DNA of 64,000 nt from Bradyrhizobium sp. CB1650 (lineage in GTDB: Bacteria > Pseudomonadota > Alphaproteobacteria > Rhizobiales > Xanthobacteraceae). The DNA lies in contig NZ_CP121695.1 of assembly GCF_029761915.1 (NCBI RefSeq), positions 4,183,501 through 4,247,500 of the forward strand, read 5' to 3'. Of the stretch, positions 34,839 through 44,233 are shown in pieces; the stretch's first letter is position 1, and every line of letters starts with the position of its first letter. The position numbers were made by a program, and so were the translations under genes. The notes below the pieces were generated by a model, which searched no databases, was not told where the DNA came from, and saw nothing but the letters and a program-made list of their open reading frames with translations.

Positions 34839-36200
34839 TCAGCCGTCGTCTTTCTTGACACCGTCTGTCAGGTTTTCCGACGACTCGGCAATCCCGTAGC
34901 GCTGCATCTTAGTGTAAAGAAGTTGACGATTGATGCCGAGCCGGCGCGCCGCCTCGGTCCGGTTGCCGTCGCAGGCTTCCAGCGCGCGCAGGATCATCGT
35001 CTTCTCGAGCTGCGCGACGGCCGCTGGAAGGTCTGCATCGAGAAGGGAATTTGCCGAATGCACTTCGGCGCGGCTGGTGTCGATGTCGCCTGGCCCGATC
35101 ACGTCGGCGCGGGTCAGAATGTAGGCCCGCTCGATCACGTTACGAAGCTCGCGGACGTTGCCGGGCCAGCCATGCTGCTGCAACTTCTCGATCGCCGCGG
35201 CGTTGAGCCGCTTGTGTCGTCCGCTTGGGGCGGCAACGCGCGCGAGGAAGTGCTCGGCGAGCGGCACGATATCGGCTGCGCGCTCGCGCAACGGCGGAAT
35301 CGCAATGGGCACGACGTTGAGCCGGTAATAGAGGTCCTCGCGAAATTCATTCGCCGCGACGAGTTTTGCGAGATCGCGGTGGGTGGCGGCGATGACGCGC
35401 GCGGTGGTGCGTACCGGCTTGCCGCCGACGGGCGTAACGACCTGCTCCTGCAAGGCGCGCAGGATTTTCGCCTGCATGGCAAGCGGCATGTCGCCGATCT
35501 CGTCGAGGAACAATGTGCCATCAGCGGCATCTCGGAAAGCGCCGGCCCGGTCGGCGGTCGCGCCGGTGAAGGAGCCCTTCATATGACCGAACAATTCGCT
35601 CTCGAGCAGGTCTTCGGGAATGGCCGCGCAATTGACCGCGACGAAGGGGCCATCCTTGCGCTTGCCATAGATGTGGAGCGCACGAGCGACCAGCTCCTTC
35701 CCGGTGCCGGTCTCGCCGCGGATCAGCACGATCGCATCGCTGTCGGCAGCGAGCCCGATCGCCTTCTGCACGCGGCGCATCTCTTCGCTCGATCCGATCA
35801 AGCTGTCGCCAGCGTCGCGCGTCGGTTCCACGATCGGATGCGCGCGTGCGGGCAGGCGACTGAGCAGGGCCTTCAGCTCTTCGCGCCCGATCGGCTTGCT
35901 GAGATGGTCGAAGGCGCCAAGCCGCATGGCCTCGATCGTGTTCGCGGCGCTGGCAAACGCCGTCAACACCACGACCGGCGGCGCTTTGCGCTGCGACCGT
36001 ATTCGGCGCAGCACCTCGATGCCATCCATGCCGCCGGGCATGCGCAGATCGAGCAGCACGGCGTCGACATCGTCGCTGAGCGCGGCCAGACCTTCGCGGC
36101 CGGACGCGGCCAGCCGAGGGGTGTGGCCGAGGTCGGCGAGCGCTTCGGCGAGACCGTCGCGCAGCGCCGCATCGTCATCGACAATCAGGATGGTCGCCAT
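34839..36200 (-). CDS. NtrC-family sigma-54 response regulator
   Basis: A 453-residue activator: receiver (Asp51 in LLDLRMPGG, Lys in HLSKP), AAA+ domain with Walker A GETGTGKE (162-169), Walker B around F-L-D-E-I-G-D-M, and a C-terminal Fis-type HTH (NRTEAARRLGINRQLLYTKMQRYGI). The sigma-54 contact loop reads G-S-F-T-G-A (209-214) instead of G-A-F-T-G-A. It overlaps the kinase gene by 16 bases. The sigma-54 promoter just downstream is its most likely target. Confidence 0.95.
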   Translation of the reverse strand: MATILIVDDDAALRDGLAEALADLGHTPRLAASGREGLAALSDDVDAVLLDLRMPGGMDGIEVLRRIRSQRKAPPVVVLTAFASAANTIEAMRLGAFDHLSKPIGREELKALLSRLPARAHPIVEPTRDAGDSLIGSSEEMRRVQKAIGLAADSDAIVLIRGETGTGKELVARALHIYGKRKDGPFVAVNCAAIPEDLLESELFGHMKGSFTGATADRAGAFRDAADGTLFLDEIGDMPLAMQAKILRALQEQVVTPVGGKPVRTTARVIAATHRDLAKLVAANEFREDLYYRLNVVPIAIPPLRERAADIVPLAEHFLARVAAPSGRHKRLNAAAIEKLQQHGWPGNVRELRNVIERAYILTRADVIGPGDIDTSRAEVHSANSLLDADLPAAVAQLEKTMILRALEACDGNRTEAARRLGINRQLLYTKMQRYGIAESSENLTDGVKKDDG

Positions 36201-37639
36201 GGCACCTCGACCTCGAAAGTCGTGCCGCGTGGGGTCGGCACGAGCCGTGCCTCCCCGCGGTGATTTCGCGCGATCTCGCGCACGATGGCAAGACCGAGCC
36301 CCGTGCCCTCGGCGCGGCCGGTGACGAACGGCTCGAACAGACGTTCGCGAAGCTCGTCAGAAATTCCGGTGCCGGTGTCGGCAACCCGCAGTAGCAGGCT
36401 GTTGTCGCGGCGGCGTGCGTCGACCGTCACCGAGCCGCCCGGCGGACAGTTCTGGATGGCGTTGAGGATCAGATTGTCCAATGCCCGGCGCATCTGGAAT
36501 GCATCAAACTCGGGTAACTCCCGGCCTGCCGGCGCGGTTCCGGCCGTGATGACCAGGCCCTTGGCAGCGGCGAGCTCGCGATGGGTATCGACGGTCCCTT
36601 GAAGGAACGATGCGAGGTCGACCTCCGCCCGCTTTGGCTCGCGCGCCTGAGTCAGATCCAGCAGATCGCGCAACAAAGTGTCGAGCCGCTCGACCTGCTG
36701 CAGAATGGCTGTCAGCGCCGCGTTGCTGCGCGAGCCGTCGGCAACGGCAAGTGCGTTCTCGGCCTTCAGGCGCATGGCGGCGATCGGATTGCGAATTTCG
36801 TGCGCGAGGCCGGCCGACAGACGGCCGAGCACAGCGAGCCGCTCTGCGGCGGTGGCGCGTCGGCGCTCGAACGACAGACGCTCACCGGTCGCGTTCAACG
36901 CATCCACCAGCCGGTCGAGTTCAGGTGCGCCGGTGCGTGCAACCTTCGGCAGGTCCACCAAACCGTCCTGCCGGTCATCAAGCTCGCGCTCGATCCGCGC
37001 GATCTTGCGCGACCAGGCGTAGAGCACGCGTGCGAGCCAGGCGGCCGATCCAAAGATCGTGAGCGCCAGGACGATGAGGCCGGCCACCAATTGATTGTAG
37101 GCAGGACCCTGCGCGGTAAAGACTCGCGTCATGGTCCAGCCGGTAACGCGCTGCAGGCGACCGCGCAGCGGGCAGGCATGCACGATAAGGACCTGGGAAC
37201 GGCCGGCTTGCCGGATCGACGCCGGGCGTGCAGTCCGCAAGGCCTCGGCATTGACCTCGCGAATGGTGTTTTGCTCGGCAGCCGGCAGGTCGGTCTTCGG
37301 CCCGGTCCCTTCATAGGTCGGGAATGCATAGGCCAGCGAGCCGGCGTCGGCTTGCCAAATGCCGCCTTCCACACCGACCGCGCCAGCAAGAGCGGCCTGG
37401 GTCACGCCGGTCAGCTCACCTTTGAGGCGATCGTCGAGTGGCCCGCCGCCCCAGCCTGTGACGTAAAATTGATAACGATCGGCGAGATCGCGGCAGGCGC
37501 GGGCGACCAGCTCTTCCGATCGCGCCAGTCGCGCATTTGCAGTCTGCTGGAAGGACTCGAACAGCAGGTAGCCGGTTGCACCGCCGGACACGACCAGCAT
37601 AATCCAGAGAGCCAGCAGTCGGGACCGAAGGGAGCGCAT
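36185..37639 (-). CDS. Sensor histidine kinase (partner of the NtrC-type regulator)
   Basis: A 484-residue kinase: transmembrane helix near the N terminus (LLALWIMLVVSGGATGYLLF), a periplasmic sensor of about 150 residues, a second helix (LVAGLIVLALTIFGSAAWLA), a HAMP-like linker, HisKA with phospho-His in G-L-A-H-E-I-R-N-P, and HATPase_c (NLILNAIQNCPPGGSV, ADTGTGI, GTGLGLAIV). The overlap with the response regulator marks a cognate pair. The signal is unknown. Confidence 0.95.
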   Translation of the reverse strand: MRSLRSRLLALWIMLVVSGGATGYLLFESFQQTANARLARSEELVARACRDLADRYQFYVTGWGGGPLDDRLKGELTGVTQAALAGAVGVEGGIWQADAGSLAYAFPTYEGTGPKTDLPAAEQNTIREVNAEALRTARPASIRQAGRSQVLIVHACPLRGRLQRVTGWTMTRVFTAQGPAYNQLVAGLIVLALTIFGSAAWLARVLYAWSRKIARIERELDDRQDGLVDLPKVARTGAPELDRLVDALNATGERLSFERRRATAAERLAVLGRLSAGLAHEIRNPIAAMRLKAENALAVADGSRSNAALTAILQQVERLDTLLRDLLDLTQAREPKRAEVDLASFLQGTVDTHRELAAAKGLVITAGTAPAGRELPEFDAFQMRRALDNLILNAIQNCPPGGSVTVDARRRDNSLLLRVADTGTGISDELRERLFEPFVTGRAEGTGLGLAIVREIARNHRGEARLVPTPRGTTFEVEVPWRPS

Positions 37640-37666
37640 CGTCGTGGCCTGACACTTGTCACCTGA

Positions 37667-38107
37667 TCACAGCTTCACCGCCAGCAGCACCGCGCCGGCG
37701 CCGATCATGGCGATGCCGAGCCAGCCCTGCGCGGTCGGACGTTCGCCGAGAAAGGCGAAGGCGAAGACGGCAACCAGGACCACGCTGAGCTTGTCGATCG
37801 GTGCCACCAGCGTCGCGGGGCCGAGCTTCAGCGCGCGGAAATAGCACAGCCAGGACGCGCCGGTCGCAAGTCCCGACAGCACAAGGAATAGCCAGGTCTT
37901 CGACGAGATCGCCGAGGGCACGGCAAACTGGCCGGTGAGGAGCAGCAGCACGGAGAAGGCGAGCAGGACCACGATGGTACGGATGAAGGTCGCCAGATCC
38001 GGATTGATGTTCTCGACGCCGACCTTGGCGAAGATCGCGGTCAACGCCGCAAAGCAGGCCGACAGAAACGCCCAGGTCTGCCAGGCGGAGAGGAGGGCGG
38101 GTTTCAT
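37667..38107 (-). CDS. EamA-type (DMT) small membrane protein
   Basis: A 146-residue protein with about five transmembrane helices, matching a single EamA repeat (FLSACFAALTAIFAKVGVENINPDLATFIRT, LGPATLVAPIDKLSVVLVAVFAFAFLGERP). Typical DMT transporters have two such repeats, so this is a half-size form that would work as a dimer. It is preceded by a short gap after the hybrid-kinase gene on the same strand. Confidence 0.85.
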   Translation of the reverse strand: MKPALLSAWQTWAFLSACFAALTAIFAKVGVENINPDLATFIRTIVVLLAFSVLLLLTGQFAVPSAISSKTWLFLVLSGLATGASWLCYFRALKLGPATLVAPIDKLSVVLVAVFAFAFLGERPTAQGWLGIAMIGAGAVLLAVKL

Positions 38108-38183
38108 GGGAGGTATCCGATGCGTAGCTCTTCAGTCGCCGTTGTGCGGACGACGGCAGCCTGGCAGTCCATTGGAGAGACGT

Positions 38184-40661
38184 TCACCGCGCCACCGACA
38201 GCTTCTCCGTGATCGCCTTGCGCAGGATCCGCGACAGCGATTCCACCGAATACGGCTTCTGGATCAACTCGAAGCCGCGATGGGCGCTTTCGGCGAGCAC
38301 ATTGCTGTAGCCGCTGGTGAGCACGACGGGCAGGCCTGGATAGCGCTCGCGGATGATGCCGGCGAGCTCGACGCCGTTCATGCCGGGCATGATGACGTCG
38401 GAGAAGACGAGATCGACGGCGAATTCGTTTTCGCCGAGGATCGCGAGCGCTGCATTGGCGTTGGCGACGCGGCGCACGACATAGCCGAGGTCTTCGAGCA
38501 GCTCGGTGGAGAAGCGGCCGACGTCGTCATTGTCCTCGACCAGGAGCACGCGGTAACCGCGCCCGGTGGTTGCGGCCTCGTTGCCCAGTGAAGCGGCTTC
38601 CTTTTCCCCTTCGGGGCTCTGCGCCTGCGGCAGATAGATGGTGAAGGTCGCGCCGTGGCCTTGCGTGCTCGTCACTGCGATGTCGCCCTCGGACTGCTTT
38701 GCGAAGCCGAAGGCCTGGCTCAGGCCGAGCCCGGTGCCCTTGCCGACTTCCTTGGTGGTGAAGAACGGCTCGAAGATGGCGTCGATGTTTTCCGGCGCGA
38801 TGCCGCTGCCGGTGTCGGACACCGAGATCGCGACGTAGTCGCCGCCGCGCGCCGATTGGGCGCGCAGGCCCGGAATGCCCAAGACCTTCCGGACCGCGAT
38901 GGTGAGGCGGCCTTCGTCATCCATCGCATCGCGGGCGTTGATCGCAAGGTTGATCAGTGCGATCTCGAACTGGGCGATGTCGGCCACGGTGAAGCAGTCG
39001 GTGTCAGCGATCTCCACCGCGATCTCGATGCGACCGCCGACCAGCGGCCGGACCAGTTGCGCCACGCTCTCCACCTGGCTGCCGACGTTGAAGATCTGCG
39101 GTTTCAGCGGCTGCCGGCGGGCAAAGGCCAGGAGCTGCGCGGTGAGCTTGGAGGCGCGCTCGACGGTCTCGGAGATCGCATCGACATAGCGGCGGCGGCG
39201 CTCCTCCGGCAGCTCGCGGCGGCGCAGGAAGTCGGTCGCCGAGCGGATGATGGTGAGGAGGTTGTTGAAGTCGTGCGCGACGCCCCCGGTGAGCTGGCCG
39301 ATGGCCTCCATCTTCTGCGACTGTCGCAGCGCTTCCTCGCCGCGCCGCCGCTCGGTGATGTCGACGGCTTCCGGCACCGCACCGGAAATGTTGCCGTGGC
39401 GGTCGAGCACGGGGCGCATGCCGAACTCGAAATCGCGCTCGCCGACGGGAAGACGCAGGCGCATCTCCATCCGTACGGCTTCGCCTTTGAGCACGGTGTC
39501 GAAGGCCTCGCGCACAATGGTGCCCATCCCTTCCGTGGCGGTGAACCAGGGCGTCTCCCAGAACGGCTTGCCGATGACGTCGCGCGCCTCGCAGCGGATG
39601 CCGTCGAGCGCAGTCCGGTTGGCGTAAACCAGCTCGCCCTTGAGGTTGACCAGTCCCTGATACTGGTTGCTGGTCTCCAGGATCGCGCGCAGCCGCGCCT
39701 CGTTGGATTCGAGCTCGGCGGTGCGCTCGGTGATGCGCTCTTCCAGCGTTTCGTTGAGTCGTCTCAGCTCGATCTCGGCCTGCTTGGCCACAGTGATGTC
39801 GTGGGCGACGCCGATGAAGCCGATGTGCTTGCCGGTCGGGTCCCAGCGCGGCTGCGATTCCGAGCGCAGCCAGCGCCACTCGCCTTTGGCGTTCTTGTAG
39901 CGCGCTTCCAGCACGAACGGCTTTAGCGACGCTTCGCCCTGGACGGATTGCTGCAGCACGTGCGGCAGGTCGTCCGGATGCAGCACCTTGCGCCAGTCGA
40001 AGTCGATGGCCTGATCGTAGGGCAGGCCGACGAAATCGACATAGGCCTGGTTGGCGAAGGAGCGCTTGCGGTCGAGCTTGGTCACCCAGATCGGCACCGG
40101 CGCGCTGTCGGCGATCAGCCGGAAGCGCTCCTCGCTCTCGCGCAGCGTCTCACGGGCGAGCGCCTGGGCGGTGACGTCGATGTGGGCGCCGACGAGGCGG
40201 ATGGCGCGGCCGCCCGCGTCGCGCTCGATTTTGGCGACGACGCGGATCCAGCGCGTCTCGCCGTCGCTCGGACGGATGATGCGGTATTCGGCGGTGTAAT
40301 CCTCGCTGGTCCCGGCCAGCGCATCGAAGAAGTGCTTGACGGTCTCCGCCCGATCCTCGGGATGGATGCGGTTGACCCAGTCCTCGTGCGACTCGTCGGC
40401 GGCTTCGGGGGGCAGGCCGTGGATGATCAGATATTCCGGCGAGCGGCGGTTCTTGAAGCCCTCGCGGAAATCGACCTCCACCCCGCCAACCTTCCCGATG
40501 CGCTGGATCCGCGCCAGCTCCGCTTCACGCTCCTGGAGGGCGCGATAGGCGTTGTCGCGCTCGCGCGCGATCTCCTCCAGATGCTGGCGAAGCCTTTCGG
40601 CGGCGATGGTTTCTGGCAAGGGTTCGTTCAAGGCGTCGGCCGTTGTGATGCAAATGCGCAC
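38184..40661 (-). CDS. Multi-PAS hybrid histidine kinase with C-terminal receiver
   Basis: An 825-residue soluble kinase without transmembrane helices. After an N-terminal coiled coil come three PAS/PAC modules (about 55-170, 180-300, 330-450), a HisKA domain (G-G-V-A-H-D-F-N-N-L-L), HATPase_c (NLAINARDAMDD, VSDTGSGI, GTGLGLSQ) and a receiver (VLLVEDNDDVG, Asp in LVFSDVIMPGMNG, Lys in LIQKPYS). The start codon is GTG at 40661 and is not certain. No partner regulator is adjacent. It is closely related in design to the kinase at 45449. Confidence 0.92.
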   Translation of the reverse strand: MRICITTADALNEPLPETIAAERLRQHLEEIARERDNAYRALQEREAELARIQRIGKVGGVEVDFREGFKNRRSPEYLIIHGLPPEAADESHEDWVNRIHPEDRAETVKHFFDALAGTSEDYTAEYRIIRPSDGETRWIRVVAKIERDAGGRAIRLVGAHIDVTAQALARETLRESEERFRLIADSAPVPIWVTKLDRKRSFANQAYVDFVGLPYDQAIDFDWRKVLHPDDLPHVLQQSVQGEASLKPFVLEARYKNAKGEWRWLRSESQPRWDPTGKHIGFIGVAHDITVAKQAEIELRRLNETLEERITERTAELESNEARLRAILETSNQYQGLVNLKGELVYANRTALDGIRCEARDVIGKPFWETPWFTATEGMGTIVREAFDTVLKGEAVRMEMRLRLPVGERDFEFGMRPVLDRHGNISGAVPEAVDITERRRGEEALRQSQKMEAIGQLTGGVAHDFNNLLTIIRSATDFLRRRELPEERRRRYVDAISETVERASKLTAQLLAFARRQPLKPQIFNVGSQVESVAQLVRPLVGGRIEIAVEIADTDCFTVADIAQFEIALINLAINARDAMDDEGRLTIAVRKVLGIPGLRAQSARGGDYVAISVSDTGSGIAPENIDAIFEPFFTTKEVGKGTGLGLSQAFGFAKQSEGDIAVTSTQGHGATFTIYLPQAQSPEGEKEAASLGNEAATTGRGYRVLLVEDNDDVGRFSTELLEDLGYVVRRVANANAALAILGENEFAVDLVFSDVIMPGMNGVELAGIIRERYPGLPVVLTSGYSNVLAESAHRGFELIQKPYSVESLSRILRKAITEKLSVAR

Positions 40662-40898
40662 GTGCCGGGCCGATATTCACACAGACGGGGCGGGATGACC
40701 ATTGCTCAAAGGCATAGGACTTAAGGAGTGCTTCCCGCTCCCGGCGTATCGCGACGTCGCGTGCGGAAGGCATGAACGGCTCGGCAACGCCGGGTCTGGC
40801 ATTTTGTTCCGGAGACTGGAACGATCGGCTTGCGGCCGCGTCGTCGCGGGACGCAAAGCGTCGTTTCGACAAGACTTCCTTTCAGAAGAGGCTAAATC

Positions 40899-41969
40899 TT
40901 GAAGCTCTTTCTCTGCCAGGCCTGCGGCAACGTCCTGTATTTCGAGAACCGCGCCTGCGAGCGTTGCGGCCATCGGGTCGCCTTCCTGCCCGAGACGGAG
41001 ACGATGTCGGCGCTTGAGCCTGACGGCGCGGCCTGGGTGACGCTCGCCGACAAGGGCGGGGGACGCATGCTGTGCCGGAATGCCGAGTACGACGCCTGCA
41101 ACTGGCTGACGGATGCGGGCGAGGCCAACGGCTATTGCCGCGCCTGCCGCCACAACGGCATGGTGCCGGACCTGTCCGATCCGGCCCAGCTCGCCGGCTG
41201 GCGCGAGCTCGAGGTGGCAAAGCACCGCCTGTTCTATTCCCTGATCCGCTGGAAGCTGCCGCTGCAGACGCGGCAGGAAGATCCGACGCATGGCCTGATC
41301 TTCAATTTCCTCGCCGACGATCGGTACAGTGGGCAGAAGGTCATGACCGGCCATGACAACGGGCTGATCACGATCGCGCTCACCGAAGCCGACGACATCG
41401 AGCGCGAACGGCGCAGGCTGGAGATGGGCGAGCCTTACCGGACCCTGCTCGGGCATTTCCGCCACGAGGTCGGGCACTATTTCTGGGACGTGCTGGTGCG
41501 CGACGGCGGCAAGCTTGGGGATTGCCGCGCCGTGTTCGGCGACGATTCGGCTGACTACGGGCAGGCCTTGCAGCGCCACTATGCCGACGGCGCGCCGCCG
41601 GACTGGCAGCAGACGCATGTGTCGGCCTACGCGACGATGCATCCGTGGGAGGACTTTGCCGAGACTTGGGCACATTATCTCCACATCGTCGACACGCTGG
41701 AGATGGCCGCGGAGTTCGGTATGGAGGTGCGCCCCAGGGTCGACCGCGACGGGGAGTTGACGGCGCGCATCCGTTTCAATCCCTATGAGGCCAGGGACGT
41801 CCAGGCACTCGTCCACGCATGGCTGCCCTTCACCTTCGCCATCAACAGCGTCAACCGCGCGATGGGCCTGCGCGATCTCTATCCCTTCATCCTGTCGCCG
41901 GCGGTGGTCGCGAAGCTGGACTTCATTCACGCCTTGGTCCGGGACGCTGCCAAGGCCTGGGGGCGGTAG
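40899..41969 (+). CDS. Putative zinc-binding metallopeptidase with zinc-ribbon N terminus
   Basis: A 356-residue protein. The N terminus has cysteine pairs C6/C9, C20/C23, then C59, C67, C80 and C83, suggesting zinc ribbons. The peptidase motif HEVGH is at 189-193, with a downstream E in W-E-D-F-A-E-T-W-A-H-Y as probable third ligand. This matches the Peptidase_Mx/DUF2248-type family. The start is TTG at 40899 with GAGG upstream. It is cytoplasmic; its substrate is unknown. It stands alone between a hybrid kinase and pccA. Confidence 0.85.
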   Translation: MKLFLCQACGNVLYFENRACERCGHRVAFLPETETMSALEPDGAAWVTLADKGGGRMLCRNAEYDACNWLTDAGEANGYCRACRHNGMVPDLSDPAQLAGWRELEVAKHRLFYSLIRWKLPLQTRQEDPTHGLIFNFLADDRYSGQKVMTGHDNGLITIALTEADDIERERRRLEMGEPYRTLLGHFRHEVGHYFWDVLVRDGGKLGDCRAVFGDDSADYGQALQRHYADGAPPDWQQTHVSAYATMHPWEDFAETWAHYLHIVDTLEMAAEFGMEVRPRVDRDGELTARIRFNPYEARDVQALVHAWLPFTFAINSVNRAMGLRDLYPFILSPAVVAKLDFIHALVRDAAKAWGR

Positions 41970-42150
41970 AAGGGGGACGTGCGGACTCCCGCGGCGGCTG
42001 GTTTTGGCCTCGCCTGGTACGCCAGGGGCGCGGATTTAGACCGTTGCCTCCGGCCCATTTTGCTGTACCACGACGGGGATACGGCCCGTCCCGATCGGCC
42101 CGCCAACGGTCCGGGAGGGGTCCCGCCCAAGGACGAAGCTCAAGAAGAAC

Positions 42151-44166
42151 ATGTTCAAACGCATTCTGATCGCCAATCGCGGCGAAATCGCCTGCCGGGT
42201 CATCAAGACTGCCCGCCGGATGGGAATTCAGACGGTTGCGGTCTATTCCGAGGCCGACCGCGATGCCCTCCATGTCGAGATGGCTGATGAGGCGGTGCTG
42301 ATCGGCCCGCCGTCCGCGGCTGAGAGCTATCTGGTGATCGAGAAGATCGTGGACGCCTGCCGCAAGACCGGCGCGGAAGCGGTGCACCCCGGCTACGGCT
42401 TCCTGTCCGAGCGCGAGGCCTTTCCCCGCGCGCTGAAGGACGCCGGCATCGTCTTCATCGGCCCGAACCCCGACGCGATCGCGGCGATGGGCGACAAGAT
42501 CGAATCCAAGAAGGCGGCGGCCAAGGCCAAGGTTTCGACCGTGCCCGGCTATCTCGGCGTCATCGAGGACGACAAGCACGCGGTCCGCATCGCCGACGAG
42601 ATCGGCTATCCCGTGATGATCAAGGCCTCCGCCGGCGGCGGCGGCAAGGGGATGCGCATCGCGCATTCCAAGGCCGAGGTCGCCGAGGGCTTCAACCTCG
42701 CCAAGGCCGAGGCCAAGGCCTCGTTCGGCGACGACCGCGTCTTCGTCGAAAAATTCATCGTCGATCCCCGCCACATCGAGATCCAGGTGCTCGGCGACAA
42801 GCATGGCAACGTGATCTATCTCGGCGAGCGTGAATGCTCGATCCAGCGCCGCAACCAGAAGGTCATTGAAGAGGCGCCGTCGCCGCTGCTCGATGAAGCG
42901 ACCCGCCGCAAGATGGGCGAGCAGGCGGTCGCGCTGGCGAAAGCCGTGAACTACGACTCGGCCGGCACTGTCGAGTTCGTCGCCGGCCAGGACAAGAGCT
43001 TCTATTTCCTGGAGATGAACACGCGCCTCCAGGTCGAGCATCCCGTGACCGAGCTCGTCACAGGCATCGATCTCGTCGAGCAGATGATCCGCGTCGCCGC
43101 CGGCGAGAAGCTCACCATTGCGCAGAAGGACGTCACGCTGACGGGCTGGGCGGTAGAATCGCGCCTCTATGCGGAAGATCCGTTCCGCAACTTCCTGCCC
43201 TCGATCGGGCGTCTCGTGAAATACCGCCCGCCGGCAGAAGCCAGCAGGGACGGCATCACCGTACGCAACGACACCGGCGTGCAGGAGGGCGGCGAGATCT
43301 CGATCCACTACGATCCGATGATCGCCAAGCTCGTCACCCATGCGCCCTCGCGCGCGGCCGCGATCGAAGCGCAGGGGACCGCGCTCGATGCGTTCTATGT
43401 CGACGGCATCCGCCACAACATCCCGTTCTTGGCGGCGCTGATGCACCATCCGCGCTGGCGCGAGGGCCGGCTCTCGACCGGCTTCATCGCCGAGGAATTC
43501 CCCAAGGGCTTTGCGGTGCGCGTGCCGGAGGGCGAGGTCGCGCGCCGGATCGCCGCGGTCGGCGCCGCCATCGATCACGTGCTCGGCGAGCGCAAGCGGC
43601 AGATCTCGGGACAGCTCGGCGGCCGCGTCGTGCAGCGCGAGCGGCGCCGCGCGGTGTGGCTCGACCGTGACGAGATCCTGCTCGAGGTCGGCCGCGAGGG
43701 CGACGCCATCGCGGTGCGCTTCCTCGACGCCGAGGGCAAGGCCGGCAACGCGCATCTGTTGCAATCGCCGTGGAAGCCGGGCGATCCGGTCTGGCAGGGC
43801 AGCATCGACGGCCATTTCATCGCGGTGCAGGTACGTCCGATCGCGAACGGCATCCGCCTCGCGCACCAGGGCGTCGAGGTGCCGGTCTATGTCTGGACCG
43901 AAGCGGAAGCGGCCTCGGCGCGACTGATGCCGGTCGTCACGGCCTCGGATACCGGCAAGAAGCTGCTCTGTCCGATGCCCGGCCTCGTGGTCTCGATCGC
44001 GGTGACCGAGGGACAGGAGGTCAAGGCCGGCGAGACGCTCGCGGTGGTCGAAGCCATGAAGATGCAGAACGTGCTGCGCGCCGAGCGCGACGGCACCGTG
44101 AAGAAGGTCCACGCCAGCGCGGGCGCGACGCTCGCGGTGGATGCGCTGATTCTGGAGTTTGCGTAA
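42151..44166 (+). CDS. pccA: Propionyl/acetyl-CoA carboxylase alpha subunit (biotin carboxylase + BCCP)
   Basis: A 671-residue carboxylase subunit. The N-terminal biotin carboxylase begins KRILIANRGEIACRV; the ATP-grasp glycine loop is ASAGGGGKGMR; then FVEKFI and EMNTRLQVEHPVTE. A BT-type linker domain follows, and the biotinyl domain at the end has A-M-K-M with biotin-accepting Lys637. With a beta subunit (not in this window) it carboxylates propionyl-CoA to methylmalonyl-CoA. Two genes follow on the same strand. Confidence 0.95.
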   Translation: MFKRILIANRGEIACRVIKTARRMGIQTVAVYSEADRDALHVEMADEAVLIGPPSAAESYLVIEKIVDACRKTGAEAVHPGYGFLSEREAFPRALKDAGIVFIGPNPDAIAAMGDKIESKKAAAKAKVSTVPGYLGVIEDDKHAVRIADEIGYPVMIKASAGGGGKGMRIAHSKAEVAEGFNLAKAEAKASFGDDRVFVEKFIVDPRHIEIQVLGDKHGNVIYLGERECSIQRRNQKVIEEAPSPLLDEATRRKMGEQAVALAKAVNYDSAGTVEFVAGQDKSFYFLEMNTRLQVEHPVTELVTGIDLVEQMIRVAAGEKLTIAQKDVTLTGWAVESRLYAEDPFRNFLPSIGRLVKYRPPAEASRDGITVRNDTGVQEGGEISIHYDPMIAKLVTHAPSRAAAIEAQGTALDAFYVDGIRHNIPFLAALMHHPRWREGRLSTGFIAEEFPKGFAVRVPEGEVARRIAAVGAAIDHVLGERKRQISGQLGGRVVQRERRRAVWLDRDEILLEVGREGDAIAVRFLDAEGKAGNAHLLQSPWKPGDPVWQGSIDGHFIAVQVRPIANGIRLAHQGVEVPVYVWTEAEAASARLMPVVTASDTGKKLLCPMPGLVVSIAVTEGQEVKAGETLAVVEAMKMQNVLRAERDGTVKKVHASAGATLAVDALILEFA

Positions 44167-44198
44167 GGGCTGGAAGATCACTGGCGGTACCACAAGCG

Positions 44199-44218
44199 CC
44201 GTCATTGCGAGCGCAAGT
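44199..44218. repeat. REP-like fragment
   Basis: GCCGTCATTGCGAGCGCAAG matches the start of a REP family common in Bradyrhizobium intergenic DNA. A reverse-complement copy of its core lies near 2900. Only a half-element is present between pccA and the next gene. Confidence 0.6.
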
Positions 44219-44233
44219 AGTTGAGAGATCACC

